From: Gammaproteobacteria bacterium
GTDB lineage: Bacteria > Pseudomonadota > Gammaproteobacteria > Magnimaribacterales > Magnimaribacteraceae
Assembly: GCA_004214065.1 (NCBI GenBank)
Contig: SGZM01000004.1
Coordinates: forward strand, 1-64,000
Reading direction: 5' to 3'
DNA length: 64,000 bases
Shown here: positions 9,217 through 18,891 of the stretch, one piece after another
Numbering within the stretch: position 1 is the stretch's first letter
Layout: each line of letters begins with the position of its first letter
Program-made: the position numbers and the translations under genes
The notes under the pieces: model-generated
Told to the model about the DNA's origin: nothing
The model's input: only the letters and a program-made list of their open reading frames with translations
Databases searched by the model: none

Positions 9217-9220
9217 TTTT

Positions 9221-9895
9221 CTAAATAGACTCTAAAGAGGATCTCATCTTCTTGATTACCTCAGAGTAATCTTCTTGATTAAAAATTGCAGAGCCTGCAA
9301 CAAATGTATCGGCTCCTTCTGACGCTACTTGAGCTATATTTGATAGATTAATACCACCATCAACCTCTAGCCTCATCTTTAGGTTGTTTTTATCAATCAT
9401 CGATCTTACTTTACTAACTTTCCTTAATACAGAATCAATGAATTTTTGTCCCCCAAAACCAGGATTAACGGTCATTAAGAGAATCATATCTAATTTATCC
9501 ATTGACTCTTCAATTAGACTGATAGGTGTCGCAGGGTTAAGAACTAAACCTGCTTTGCAATTATGACTTTTAATGAGATCAATTGATCTATCAATATGAT
9601 CAGAAGCTTCAGGGTGAAAAGTAATATACGTTGCTCCGGCTTCAGCAAAACTCTCTATTAACTTATCTACTGGCTTAACCATTAAATGAGCATCTATCGG
9701 CGCTTTAATTCCAAAATCTCTTAATGCCTTACAGACCATGGGACCAATAGTCAGATTTGGCACATAGTGATTATCCATCACATCAAAGTGTATCCAATCG
9801 GCGCCAGAAGCTAGAACATTTTTTGACTCTTCTCCAAGACAGGCAAAGTCTGCAGCCAGTATAGAAGGAGCAATTACATAGTCTTTGTTACTCAT
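9221..9895 (-). CDS. rpe: Ribulose-phosphate 3-epimerase
   Basis: The 224-residue TIM-barrel enzyme interconverts ribulose 5-phosphate and xylulose 5-phosphate. Visible motifs are [22 protein letters not shown] (metal-binding His and Asp), [18 protein letters not shown] and VDGGIN. In Pseudomonas rpe and gph lie upstream of trpE; here gph is missing and amgK-murU are placed directly before rpe. The gap to trpE is 4 bp, so it should be cotranscribed with trpEGDC. Confidence 0.96.
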   Translation of the reverse strand: MSNKDYVIAPSILAADFACLGEESKNVLASGADWIHFDVMDNHYVPNLTIGPMVCKALRDFGIKAPIDAHLMVKPVDKLIESFAEAGATYITFHPEASDHIDRSIDLIKSHNCKAGLVLNPATPISLIEESMDKLDMILLMTVNPGFGGQKFIDSVLRKVSKVRSMIDKNNLKMRLEVDGGINLSNIAQVASEGADTFVAGSAIFNQEDYSEVIKKMRSSLESI

Positions 9896-9907
9896 TAAGT
9901 TGCAAGT

Positions 9908-10573
9908 TTACTCTGCACTCAGTGAAGCGTCTAATCTTTCGATATCATCTATTGTATTTAGATTCTCAAATTTCCCTTTATAGAGTTCACCGGAGACAAG
10001 GCCCTTCTCAGAAGCAGGTTTAAGAATCTCACTCCAAAGACCAAGCTCTCTATCATTGGGGTAATTAAATAATTTAGGTGAAACTATAGAGATTCCTGAG
10101 AAAGTGTAATGTTTTGATGGCTGTTTTTCTTTTACCAATCCATTAATTAGGGAAACATCCCCTTCTGGATTAGAGGATGTATTAGGAACGAGAACCATAT
10201 GGGCAAGGAGATTTCTTTTTAGTTTTAGACCACTAAAATCAAAATCTGTCCATATGTCACTGCTCAAGACTATAAAGGGATCTGCAAATTCATGTATAGA
10301 TTTTTGTATTCCTCCTCCTGTTCCTAAAAGCTGCCCCTCTATAGAATATGAAATCTTCAGACCGTATTTACTTCCATCACCAAGTAAATTTATTATCTTT
10401 TCTCCAAGGTGATGAATGTTAATAATCACCTCCAACACATTCCCTTTCTTTAAATTATATAAATTACGTTCGATAAGAGAGATTCCGCCAACTTTAACTA
10501 ATGGTTTAGGGGTCTCTTTGGTCAAAGGAAGTAATCTTTTACCTTTCCCAGCAGCTAAGAGAAAAGCTTTCAT
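9908..10573 (-). CDS. murU: N-acetylmuramate 1-phosphate uridylyltransferase
   Basis: The 221-residue nucleotidyltransferase has the signature LAAGKGKRLLPLTKETPKPL at the amino end, SSDIW as the metal-binding Asp region, and GTGGGI in the base pocket. Length and pairing with amgK fit MurU, which makes UDP-MurNAc from MurNAc 1-phosphate in the anabolic peptidoglycan-recycling route known from Pseudomonas. By sequence alone a different sugar-1-phosphate nucleotidyltransferase is possible, but the neighbour strongly favours MurU. It overlaps amgK by 4 bp. Confidence 0.88.
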   Translation of the reverse strand: MKAFLLAAGKGKRLLPLTKETPKPLVKVGGISLIERNLYNLKKGNVLEVIINIHHLGEKIINLLGDGSKYGLKISYSIEGQLLGTGGGIQKSIHEFADPFIVLSSDIWTDFDFSGLKLKRNLLAHMVLVPNTSSNPEGDVSLINGLVKEKQPSKHYTFSGISIVSPKLFNYPNDRELGLWSEILKPASEKGLVSGELYKGKFENLNTIDDIERLDASLSAE

Positions 10574-11583
10574 ATGATAGCCTTAAGAGTTTGTAAAAGT
10601 TTAGGCTCCACCTTTTTCTTAAGAAAGTCACTTAATCCTTTCAACTCTTCATAGTTAGCGGTATCGTCCATTAAAAACTTAAGCGTCTGGATTAAATCAT
10701 TGAGCCTAAAAGATTTTTTATCTCTGAGATGTAATCTTGCGAGTGTCCCTAAAATTCTTAATTGACGCTGGAAACCTCCAAAATCAATATCTCTTTTTAG
10801 CCCTTCAAAGGAAGGAATAGATATTTCAGAGCTGTCTAAGCCTACTAAACAGTGTTTTAAATAAGCTGATAAATCGGTATCTATTAAAGGATTTTCAATA
10901 TCTTTCAGGATAGATACAAAGTCTAATGTATAAGGACCAACGCATAAATCTTGAAAGTCTAATATTCCTATACTCCCATCCGATGTCAGCATAAGATTGC
11001 GGAATTCAAAATCAAAATGACACAAGACAAATGGCTGCTGTGCGCACTCTTTTGCAATAAAGTTGTAGGCCTCAAAAACTATACTTTTTTCATCATCAGA
11101 ATACTCTAAATCCAATAATCCAGCTAAAAACCATTCTTCAAACAGTTTCATTTGCTGCTTTAAGGTTTCCTCCGAGAGGATATTAAGTCCTTGAAATGGT
11201 TGAATATCCTGAATTTTATGGATTTGATTGATTGCCTCTTTGTAAAACTCTTTTTGGTTCTCTAGATTCATCTCTAATTGAAGCACTTTATCTCCAAAAT
11301 CTTCTACGATCATAAAACCCTTTCTATGATTGGATGCTTCTATTCTTGGGACCTTTATATTATTTCTTAATAAAGAAGATGATAATTCTTCAAATGTTGA
11401 ATTTACATTTGATTCAGGAACTGACACCACCCCCACTTTAGTTCCCATATCAGTTGTTAGCCTAAAGTAGCTTCTTAAACTGGCTTGTTCCCTAAGCGGA
11501 GTAATATTGACTATCTTGTTGCAATCTAAAGTACTCAATATTGAATTAGTCCAGTCGAGTAATTCTTTCTGCAAATTAGACAT
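10570..11583 (-). CDS. amgK: Anomeric MurNAc/GlcNAc kinase (APH-like fold)
   Basis: The 337-residue protein has an aminoglycoside phosphotransferase fold. The Brenner motif is CHFDFEFRNLML, with the metal-binding Asp in GILDFQDL. AmgK phosphorylates the anomeric carbon of recycled MurNAc or GlcNAc, feeding MurU. The pair upstream of lptD and divergent from it is the Pseudomonas arrangement. It is the first gene of the run amgK-murU-rpe-trpEGDC, with 89 bp separating it from lptD. Confidence 0.9.
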   Translation of the reverse strand: MSNLQKELLDWTNSILSTLDCNKIVNITPLREQASLRSYFRLTTDMGTKVGVVSVPESNVNSTFEELSSSLLRNNIKVPRIEASNHRKGFMIVEDFGDKVLQLEMNLENQKEFYKEAINQIHKIQDIQPFQGLNILSEETLKQQMKLFEEWFLAGLLDLEYSDDEKSIVFEAYNFIAKECAQQPFVLCHFDFEFRNLMLTSDGSIGILDFQDLCVGPYTLDFVSILKDIENPLIDTDLSAYLKHCLVGLDSSEISIPSFEGLKRDIDFGGFQRQLRILGTLARLHLRDKKSFRLNDLIQTLKFLMDDTANYEELKGLSDFLKKKVEPKLLQTLKAII

Positions 11584-11623
11584 TTAAATTTGACCTTTTC
11601 CTAGTAATAAACCGCAATCTTCT

Positions 11624-11652
11624 ATTATGATCTTTATAAGTTTATGGAACAA
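11624..11652 (-). promoter_or_regulatory. Candidate promoter for the amgK-murU-rpe-trp run
   Basis: On the minus strand TTGTTC (11652-11647) and CATAAT (11629-11624) are 17 bp apart, giving a start near 11617 and a leader of about 34 bases before amgK. The match is moderate and untested. Confidence 0.4.
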
Positions 11653-11672
11653 TCCGCTTTAGATACACTCTA

Positions 11673-13892
11673 ATGTGTAATATGCACAAAGAACACAACT
11701 TTATTGCACTGGCCATAGCAGTCTTCTTGTTTTCATCCCCTTTAAAGCTTGAAACTATTGAAGATCAGGAAATTATCATCAACTCACTTGATGCCCAAAT
11801 AATTGAGTCGCTAGATGAAGATTCGCTTAGGTTAATGGGTAAGGTTGTTGTGAAAACAGACTTAATGGAATTGTGGAGTGATTCTGCTATTTTCAACCGT
11901 TCTAGCAAAATACTTTTGCTAGAAGGTAATGTTAAGGCTCTATCAAAAAACCTAGATATAAATGCAGATACAGTAAAGACGAATCTATTAGAACGAACTT
12001 TTCTTTTATCAAATGCAAAATACTCTTTCTTGAATAGGGCCTTTGGAGAAGCAAAAAAAATAGAAATTAAGTCTAATGAAGAAATAGAGCTTCTAAATGT
12101 TTCCTTAACAAGTTGTGAAGTAGAGAGTCAAAGCTGGGATCTCAATGCTGAGGAAATCATTATCTTAAAGGATAAGAGGAATGTAATAGTCAGAAATGTT
12201 GAAGTAGAACTGAACGAGATACCTATTTTCTATTTACCGTATGTACGAACTGCAATTGGAACAGAAAAGTTTTCTGGTTTTTTGACTCCGACCGTCAAAC
12301 AAGGCAAGGACGGTCTAGATTTATCTTTACCCTATTTCATTGATTTAGCGACTAATTATGACTTAACCATCTCTCCTAGATTTATAGAAGAAAGGGGTTC
12401 TGGCTTCAGTGCAGAAGGAAGATATTTAACTAAAAACTCTAATGGCATTCTTAGAGTTGCTAATTTCTTTAAGGACCGTAAGTTTGAAAGTCTTACAGGG
12501 ATAACAGGTAATAGATGGTCAGGTAAATGGGACAATATCTCTAAGTTAAATCCTAATTTACTTCTTAGAATTAGCTCTGAACATGTAAGTGATAACCTTT
12601 TCTATGAAGATTTAAATGATGATATTTTGGGTACACAACAAAAAGATTATCTCTCTAGGAATATTAAAATCTACTGGAGCAGTCAAAACATTCGCTTGAA
12701 AGGTGAATTAAATAAATTTGAAAATCTAAATCCCTTTTCTTCTAATAATTATGATACCGAACCAAGTTTTGACTTAAATGTTAGAAAAAAGATAAATTAT
12801 TTAGATCTTAGGCTTGATGTTAATTACTCAAAATTTAAATTTAACCATTCTTTCAATCCATTTAATAAGAGTAATAATATAAAAAGAGTATCTGTAACAC
12901 CTTCGGTTGGGATAGATAAGCTAGGCACCAGTTCTTTAAGTACTTTTAGGGTAGGCAGGACTAAAAGCAATCATGATAAAAACACTTCGAATCTAAATAA
13001 CTCTAGAAATTGGGCTGAGATCTCTCATAAAGTATATTTAGATAAATACAGCGAAAAGCAATTCCGAAGTTTAAATCCTTTGCTGAAGATTATATGGATC
13101 GACGGAAAAAATAATACTGTAGATTCCATAGATTCAAGATTGTTGAACCTAGATTCCGAAACTATATATAGAAGAAACTTATATTCTGGTAATGATTTTT
13201 TTCTAGAAAATAACAGGATCATTCTGGGTTTTGAACACAACTTTATGAACCAGGTTACGGGTAATGAGAGTTCCGTCTCTGTAGCTAAAGCTTTCTTTTT
13301 AAACAAAGACTTTGTTCAAAATCAGGAAAAGAAACTCAGTTCATCAATTGTATCTGCATTTAATCTTGAGATAACTAGTAACTTTGAGATTAAGGGTTCA
13401 ATAGATATTGACTCTGATTTAAAAAATATGTTGGCTGGCTCTTTAGGCATGAAATTTAATAAAGGTCCTAGAAAGAGTATAGAGGTAAGATCTGTATATA
13501 AAAGAGAAGTTCTAGATCTTGATTCTTACCTTTGGCAGGATAGATATTTACCCATTAATCAATTTGAAGTTATATCCCAATGGGAAATATCGGATAGTAT
13601 TTTATTGTTTAGCAAAGTGCTAAGAGATGCACAATCTAACACTTCAAAAGATTTAACTTTTGGATTTGAATATTCTAATTGCTGCTTAAAAGCTGGTCTA
13701 ATGAAGAGAAAATGGACAGATCAGGATTACTATTCATTGACCGCAAGTCAATTCATAGGCTTAAATCATGGTTTTGAAAATTTACCTTTTGAGAAAGAAA
13801 GAGATAACATTTATTTTTTCTTTGAACTTATTGAACTAGGTAGATTTGGTAAAGAAATATCTGAAGTGCTTTCATCAAAATATTTTCAATAA
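11673..13892 (+). CDS. lptD: LPS-assembly outer membrane protein LptD
   Basis: The 739-residue protein has an amino export segment (FIALAIAVFLFSSP), then the LptA-like OstA domain (about 35-150), then the long LPS-assembly beta barrel. It inserts lipopolysaccharide into the outer leaflet with LptE. Cysteines are C148 and the vicinal pair C670-C671, matching E. coli C173, C724 and C725. The partner of E. coli C31 is missing, because the only other cysteine is C2, in the export signal. A second ATG at 11682 is a possible start. It lies upstream of surA, its barrel chaperone. Confidence 0.93.
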   Translation: MCNMHKEHNFIALAIAVFLFSSPLKLETIEDQEIIINSLDAQIIESLDEDSLRLMGKVVVKTDLMELWSDSAIFNRSSKILLLEGNVKALSKNLDINADTVKTNLLERTFLLSNAKYSFLNRAFGEAKKIEIKSNEEIELLNVSLTSCEVESQSWDLNAEEIIILKDKRNVIVRNVEVELNEIPIFYLPYVRTAIGTEKFSGFLTPTVKQGKDGLDLSLPYFIDLATNYDLTISPRFIEERGSGFSAEGRYLTKNSNGILRVANFFKDRKFESLTGITGNRWSGKWDNISKLNPNLLLRISSEHVSDNLFYEDLNDDILGTQQKDYLSRNIKIYWSSQNIRLKGELNKFENLNPFSSNNYDTEPSFDLNVRKKINYLDLRLDVNYSKFKFNHSFNPFNKSNNIKRVSVTPSVGIDKLGTSSLSTFRVGRTKSNHDKNTSNLNNSRNWAEISHKVYLDKYSEKQFRSLNPLLKIIWIDGKNNTVDSIDSRLLNLDSETIYRRNLYSGNDFFLENNRIILGFEHNFMNQVTGNESSVSVAKAFFLNKDFVQNQEKKLSSSIVSAFNLEITSNFEIKGSIDIDSDLKNMLAGSLGMKFNKGPRKSIEVRSVYKREVLDLDSYLWQDRYLPINQFEVISQWEISDSILLFSKVLRDAQSNTSKDLTFGFEYSNCCLKAGLMKRKWTDQDYYSLTASQFIGLNHGFENLPFEKERDNIYFFFELIELGRFGKEISEVLSSKYFQ

Positions 13893-13927
13893 TTGCATAC
13901 ATTAAAAAAAAGAAGACAATACTCGTT

Positions 13928-15244
13928 ATGAATTCATTATATAAATCTAAATTTGTTCACATATATAAAAAATTAACTATTTTCTTGGTATCTTGCATGA
14001 TCTCCCTGAATCTTTTCTCCAAAATCGAGTTAATAGATCGAGTGATAGCGGTAGTTGATTCTGGCGTAATTATGGAATCTCAATTGAACTCCAGGGTAGA
14101 AGAGATATTAATGAGGCTAAAAAATGATAAAACAGATTTACCTCCTCTAAATCTTCTTGAGGAACAAGTTTTAGATAGATTAATCATAGAAGAAATTCAA
14201 TTACAAATAGCCGACAGAGCAGGAATTAAAATTAGTGATTCTGAACTGAATCAAACACTCTCTAGAGTAGCGGGTCAAAATAACCTTAGCCTTGAAGAAT
14301 TTAGAATAAAACTTGAAACTGATGGAACGTCATATCGTTCATTTAGGGACACTATAAGGAAAGAATTAATACTTCAGAGAGTTCAAAGAGGAAAAGTAGG
14401 AGCAAAAATAGATATATCAGAGCAAGAAATTGAAAACTTTATTAACTCTGAAGAAGGTAAAACTCAACTCGCTGAACAATACAACGTTCAACATATTCTT
14501 TTGTCCGTCAAAAGCGGGCTTAAAGAGGAAGAGGTCTCAGTAATTCAAGATAATGCATCTTCTCTTATAGAAAGATTAAAAGAGGGAGAAAGCTTTGAAA
14601 AACTTGCCGCATCCTATTCATCTGGACAAAATTCTCTTGAAGGCGGTTTCCTGGGGTGGAGGACTTCAGCGGAATTGCCCTCGCTTTTTGCAGAGGTTGT
14701 CTCAAAATTAAAGGTAGGTGAAATAGCAGAGCCTGTAAGAAGTGGAGCAGGCTTTCATATTCTTAAATTAACTGATAAGAGAGGAAATACCGTAAAATTT
14801 CTAGATCAAACTCTAGCTAGACATATTCTAGTTCAGCCTTCAGAGATTAGAACTGAAAAGCAAGCGGAACTTCTCATAAATGATATCTTCAAAAGATTAC
14901 AAGAAGGTGAAGACTTCAAACAATTAGCTCGGCAGTTCTCAGAAGATCCAGGCTCAAAAATGGATGGTGGTGATTTGGGATGGAATAATCCTGGAGACTA
15001 TGACCCTGCATTTGAAAAAACTTTAAATGCTACAAAAATAGGAGAAATGTCGGAACCAATTCAGTCATCATTTGGGTGGCATATTATTGAAGTTCTAGAT
15101 CGAAGAAATGAAGATGTTAGCCAAGAAGAACAGAAAAATAGAGCTTTTCAAATTATCTTTGATAGAAAATTCGAGCAGGAGCTCCAAAGCACTCTAATCG
15201 AACTAAGAGCAGAAGCATACGTCGACATAAAACTTAACTCATGA
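13928..15244 (+). CDS. surA: Periplasmic chaperone / peptidyl-prolyl isomerase SurA
   Basis: The 438-residue product has an amino hydrophobic export segment (LTIFLVSCMISLNLFS), the SurA_N chaperone region opening with ELIDRVIAVVDSGVIMESQL, and two parvulin domains beginning at QHILLSVKSG and RHILVQPSEI. SurA escorts outer-membrane barrel proteins, including LptD, through the periplasm. It follows lptD by 35 bp and overlaps pdxA by 4 bp (ATGA), the usual lptD-surA-pdxA-rsmA order. Confidence 0.95.
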   Translation: MNSLYKSKFVHIYKKLTIFLVSCMISLNLFSKIELIDRVIAVVDSGVIMESQLNSRVEEILMRLKNDKTDLPPLNLLEEQVLDRLIIEEIQLQIADRAGIKISDSELNQTLSRVAGQNNLSLEEFRIKLETDGTSYRSFRDTIRKELILQRVQRGKVGAKIDISEQEIENFINSEEGKTQLAEQYNVQHILLSVKSGLKEEEVSVIQDNASSLIERLKEGESFEKLAASYSSGQNSLEGGFLGWRTSAELPSLFAEVVSKLKVGEIAEPVRSGAGFHILKLTDKRGNTVKFLDQTLARHILVQPSEIRTEKQAELLINDIFKRLQEGEDFKQLARQFSEDPGSKMDGGDLGWNNPGDYDPAFEKTLNATKIGEMSEPIQSSFGWHIIEVLDRRNEDVSQEEQKNRAFQIIFDRKFEQELQSTLIELRAEAYVDIKLNS

Positions 15245-16221
15245 CCAAGATTGCAGTCTCTTCAGGAGACCCTGCAGGCATAGGCCCAGATATATGTATC
15301 AAAGCATTTGGGCAAAAGAAATCTCTTGATTATGTCCCCGTAGTTTTCTGTGATGCAGATCTCATCAAAGAACGATGCGATCTTTTAAATATAAATTCGG
15401 ATATACAGATTTATTCTGGTGAAAGTATTGAAGAGCTTTCATCTAAATGCTTATGGGTGGATCATCATTCACTATGTGAAAAAGCTATACCTGGTAATCC
15501 GTCTACCAAGAATGCCAAATTTACTATCAATATATTTGAAAGTTCTGTTGAGAGAACAATCCTAAAAGAATTTGATGCTGTAGTGACCTGCCCTATAAAT
15601 AAAGAAGTTATTAATAAAGCCGGAATCCCCTTTACAGGTCATACTGAAGAGCTTGCCAGACTCTCAAATACAAAAAAAGTGGTTATGATGCTCGCATCTA
15701 ATAACTTACGAGTTGCCCTACTCACTACCCACATTGCACTTAAGGATGTGCATTCTCAGATAAATAATAAAAACATTGAAGATACAATCTCTATAATCTT
15801 AAAGTCTCTCAAAGGCGATTTTGGAATATCCGATCCTGTAATTAAAGTTTTGGGGCTAAATCCACACGCAGGAGACGGAGGTTATATAGGCACAGAAGAG
15901 AGAGAAATAATATCTCCTGTAATTGAAAGCCTAAAAAAAAGAGGTCAGAAAATTATTGGCCCTCTTTCAGCTGATACGGCTTTTATTGAAAAAGGGACAG
16001 ATATAAAAGCAGATGCTTTTTTGGCAATGTTTCATGATCAGGGTCTACCCGTGATAAAAACTTCAAACTTTGGAGAGATAGTTAATGTGACCCTAGGATT
16101 ACCATTTGTAAGAACATCCGTTGACCATGGAACTGCTTATGATAAAAGCGGAACAATAAGTGCAGATGAGTCCAGTCTTATTGCTGCTGCAGAAATGGCG
16201 TCTGTGATGGCAAAAAAATAA
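15241..16221 (+). CDS. pdxA: 4-hydroxythreonine-4-phosphate dehydrogenase
   Basis: The 326-residue enzyme oxidises 4-phosphohydroxy-L-threonine in the DXP-dependent pyridoxal phosphate pathway. Motifs are SSGDPAGIGPD at the start, GHTEELA, GLNPHAGDGG and MFHDQGLPVIK, which carry the metal-binding histidines. Length is normal. The ATG overlaps the surA stop, and rsmA starts 3 bp after its stop. Confidence 0.96.
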   Translation: MTKIAVSSGDPAGIGPDICIKAFGQKKSLDYVPVVFCDADLIKERCDLLNINSDIQIYSGESIEELSSKCLWVDHHSLCEKAIPGNPSTKNAKFTINIFESSVERTILKEFDAVVTCPINKEVINKAGIPFTGHTEELARLSNTKKVVMMLASNNLRVALLTTHIALKDVHSQINNKNIEDTISIILKSLKGDFGISDPVIKVLGLNPHAGDGGYIGTEEREIISPVIESLKKRGQKIIGPLSADTAFIEKGTDIKADAFLAMFHDQGLPVIKTSNFGEIVNVTLGLPFVRTSVDHGTAYDKSGTISADESSLIAAAEMASVMAKK

Positions 16222-16224
16222 AAA

Positions 16225-16986
16225 ATGGTTAAGGCTAAAAAAACCTTAGGACAAAATTTTTTAACAGAAACAACTGTTATAAATCAAATAATTAAATCGA
16301 TACATCCATTATCTCATGATAATTTCCTAGAAATAGGACCAGGAAGGGGTGCCATTACAAAACCTCTTTTAAAACTTATAAAAAACCTTCATGCAGTAGA
16401 AATCGATAAAGATCTTCTTCAGGATCTACAAAAACTGGAAAGCTCAAACCTTTCTATCCACAACCAAAGCATCTTAAACTTTAACCCCGAAGAGTACTTT
16501 GATAAGAAAATAAGAATTATTGGAAATCTGCCTTACAACATCTCTACTCAAATAATGTTATGGAGTTTTGAGAATCTGGAGAATTTCGAAGATATGCATT
16601 TTATGTTTCAAAAAGAGTTTGGCGAAAGACTATTATCAAAAAAAGATAAAAAGAGTTTTGGGAGAATCTCTGTGTTAACTCAATATCTGACTAAGGCTGA
16701 ATATTGTTTTGACATCAGCCCAGAAAGTTTCTCACCTGAACCTAAAGTTAAGAGCGTATTCATAAAATTTATACCAATAAAAAATAGAAGTTTTCACAAT
16801 CCAATTACACAAAAACTGCAAGAAGTTACGAGAATAGCTTTTATGCATAAAAGAAAAATGATTGGAAAATCTTTAAAAACTTTAATGAAAGAAGAAGATC
16901 TTGCAAATTTAAATATTGACTTGAAAGCTAGACCAGAAAATTTATCAGTTGAAGATTATGTAAAAATTTCAGAAACTCTTCTTTGA
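16225..16986 (+). CDS. rsmA: 16S rRNA dimethyladenosine transferase (KsgA)
   Basis: The 253-residue SAM-dependent enzyme dimethylates A1518 and A1519 of 16S rRNA. Visible are KKTLGQNFL at the amino end, the SAM motif EIGPGRGAIT near residue 37, and the catalytic NLPYN near 110. The lysine-rich carboxyl region (HKRKMIGKSLK) fits the RNA-binding part. It shares one base with the following apaH start (TGATG). Confidence 0.96.
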   Translation: MVKAKKTLGQNFLTETTVINQIIKSIHPLSHDNFLEIGPGRGAITKPLLKLIKNLHAVEIDKDLLQDLQKLESSNLSIHNQSILNFNPEEYFDKKIRIIGNLPYNISTQIMLWSFENLENFEDMHFMFQKEFGERLLSKKDKKSFGRISVLTQYLTKAEYCFDISPESFSPEPKVKSVFIKFIPIKNRSFHNPITQKLQEVTRIAFMHKRKMIGKSLKTLMKEEDLANLNIDLKARPENLSVEDYVKISETLL

Positions 16987-17819
16987 TGTCAAACTACGTT
17001 ATTGGAGATCTTCAAGGATGTTATGAGGAGTTTAAAGAGCTGCTTAATAAGATATCATTTGACCCAGAAAAAGATAGGCTATGGCTGTGCGGAGATCTAA
17101 TCAACAGAGGACCTGATTCCCTTGGCTGTCTTTCATTTTTATATTCTATTAAAGAAAGTTGTCATATTGTTTTAGGAAATCATGATCTGCATCTTTTGGC
17201 TGTAGCTCATGGCTCTAGAGATCTAGGGAAGACAGACACTTTTTCTGATATTTTAGAGAGTCCAGACCTTGATATATTGCTCGATTGGGTAAAAGAACTA
17301 CCTTTTCATTATATAAAAGAGGTAAAAACTGATCAGGGGAATATAGAGTTCATCATGACACATGCAGGGATTCCACCCATGTGGAGCAAAGCGGATCTTA
17401 TTAAAAACTCAAATGAGTTAAGTCAAGTTCTAAAGGGAGAAGAAAGCCGCAGATTCTTAAAGAATATGTATGGAAATAAACCCAATCTTCTCACTGATTG
17501 TAGAAACAAAGAAGAAAGACTCAGATTAAATGTAAATTACCTTACAAGAATGCGCTACATTTATCCAAATGGTGCGCTCGATCTCAAATACAAAGGAGTG
17601 GTAAAGGAAGCCCCAAAAAACCTTATGCCTTGGTTTAATTTAAACCCAAAAATAATCGATAGAAATACGCATCTTCTCTTTGGCCATTGGGCAGCACTAA
17701 ATGGAATGACAGGTGTTCCTAAGATTACAGCTTTAGATACAGGTTGCGTCTGGGGAAACAAATTAACCGCAATGAGACTTGAAGATTATAGGATCTTCAG
17801 TTGTGATAAGCTAAATTAA
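16986..17819 (+). CDS. apaH: Bis(5'-nucleosyl)-tetraphosphatase, symmetrical
   Basis: The product of 277 residues is a metallophosphatase that splits Ap4A into two ADP. Its metal-binding motifs are [21 protein letters not shown] and LGNHDLHL, all in the first 70 residues. I chose the ATG at 16986, which overlaps the rsmA stop as TGATG; an adjacent TTG at 16983 is the only alternative nearby. In most relatives apaG lies between rsmA and apaH; there is no space for it here. Confidence 0.93.
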   Translation: MSNYVIGDLQGCYEEFKELLNKISFDPEKDRLWLCGDLINRGPDSLGCLSFLYSIKESCHIVLGNHDLHLLAVAHGSRDLGKTDTFSDILESPDLDILLDWVKELPFHYIKEVKTDQGNIEFIMTHAGIPPMWSKADLIKNSNELSQVLKGEESRRFLKNMYGNKPNLLTDCRNKEERLRLNVNYLTRMRYIYPNGALDLKYKGVVKEAPKNLMPWFNLNPKIIDRNTHLLFGHWAALNGMTGVPKITALDTGCVWGNKLTAMRLEDYRIFSCDKLN

Positions 17820-17823
17820 TTCT

Positions 17824-18891
17824 ATGAAAATTTACTTAGTCGGTGGCGCAATAAGAGACTCTTTACTTGGTCTAGAAGTATTGGAAAAGGATTGGGTTGT
17901 AGTGGGCTCTTCAGAAGAAGAGCTTACTAAAAAAGGATACAAGAAAATCGGTAAAGATTTTCCTGTCTTCCTGCATCCAGATACCAAAGAAGAATACGCT
18001 TTAGCCAGAAAAGAAAAAAAATCTGGAAAAGGCCATAAGGCTTTCGAGTTTGCATTTGATGCAACTGTAACGCTAGAAGAAGATTTGTTACGAAGAGATT
18101 TAACGATAAATGCCATTGCTCAAGACGAGGAAGGTAATTTGATAGATCCTTACGGAGGAAAGCAGGATATACAGAAGAAAAATTTACAGCATGTTTCCGA
18201 AGCATTTGAAGAAGATCCTTTGAGAGTTCTGAGAGTGGCGAGATTTCATGCAAAATTAAAGTATTTAGACTTTAAAATCTCAAACGAAACGCTAGTTATG
18301 ATGGAAAGAGTATCTTCATCAGGTGAAATAGAGATGCTTAGCAAAGAGAGGTTTTGGATGGAGGCTCAAAAAGCCCTTTTGACAAATAATCCTGAAATTT
18401 TCTTTAAAACATTACAAGAAGTTGGCGCATTGGAAAGAATTACAAACCTAAAGAAACTGAATGATGAAGAAGTTAGATCAGCTTCAAAAGAAACTAAAGA
18501 TTTGGCTGTGATTTGGTCAGTTATGATTGCAAAAAATAATAATATAGAAGAGATAAATAATTCGTTTAATGTACCAAAAGAAGTATCTGAAATAAGCACA
18601 ATTTGTAATTCTTTAATAGCCTTTCAAAGTTCAGAGATCTCAGCCGAGTTAATGCTTAATGTAATTCAAAACTCTGACTTAGTTAGAAAGCCCGAAAGAT
18701 TTTTTATTGCTGCTAAGGCGGCTTCGTACTTTGAGGTTAAAGACTCTGCTAAAAATATTGATTGGAAGATCATTTCCGGATTATTAAATGAAATAGATGC
18801 AGATGTTTCTTTAAAAGACGGAAAGGCTATTGCAAAAAAATTATATGAAGATAGATTAAATGCTTTAGATAACTACCTATCAAATTTATGA
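17824..18891 (+). CDS. cca: CCA-adding tRNA nucleotidyltransferase, lacking the HD domain
   Basis: The 355-residue protein repairs or adds the 3' CCA of tRNAs. It begins [16 protein letters not shown] with the head-domain GGAIRD motif, has KDWVVVG as the metal-binding region, [10 protein letters not shown] (112-120 region), and the neck segment [16 protein letters not shown]. coli Cca has 412 residues with an HD phosphohydrolase domain at its carboxyl end; here that part is shorter and no HD metal site is visible. It lies between apaH and an SDR gene with which it overlaps by 4 bp. Confidence 0.92.
   Translation: MKIYLVGGAIRDSLLGLEVLEKDWVVVGSSEEELTKKGYKKIGKDFPVFLHPDTKEEYALARKEKKSGKGHKAFEFAFDATVTLEEDLLRRDLTINAIAQDEEGNLIDPYGGKQDIQKKNLQHVSEAFEEDPLRVLRVARFHAKLKYLDFKISNETLVMMERVSSSGEIEMLSKERFWMEAQKALLTNNPEIFFKTLQEVGALERITNLKKLNDEEVRSASKETKDLAVIWSVMIAKNNNIEEINNSFNVPKEVSEISTICNSLIAFQSSEISAELMLNVIQNSDLVRKPERFFIAAKAASYFEVKDSAKNIDWKIISGLLNEIDADVSLKDGKAIAKKLYEDRLNALDNYLSNL

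Noticed and set aside
9217-9220. trp leader peptide or attenuator before trpE
   Set aside because: Only 4 bases separate rpe and trpE, and the rpe end codes for conserved protein, so no leader can be placed there.
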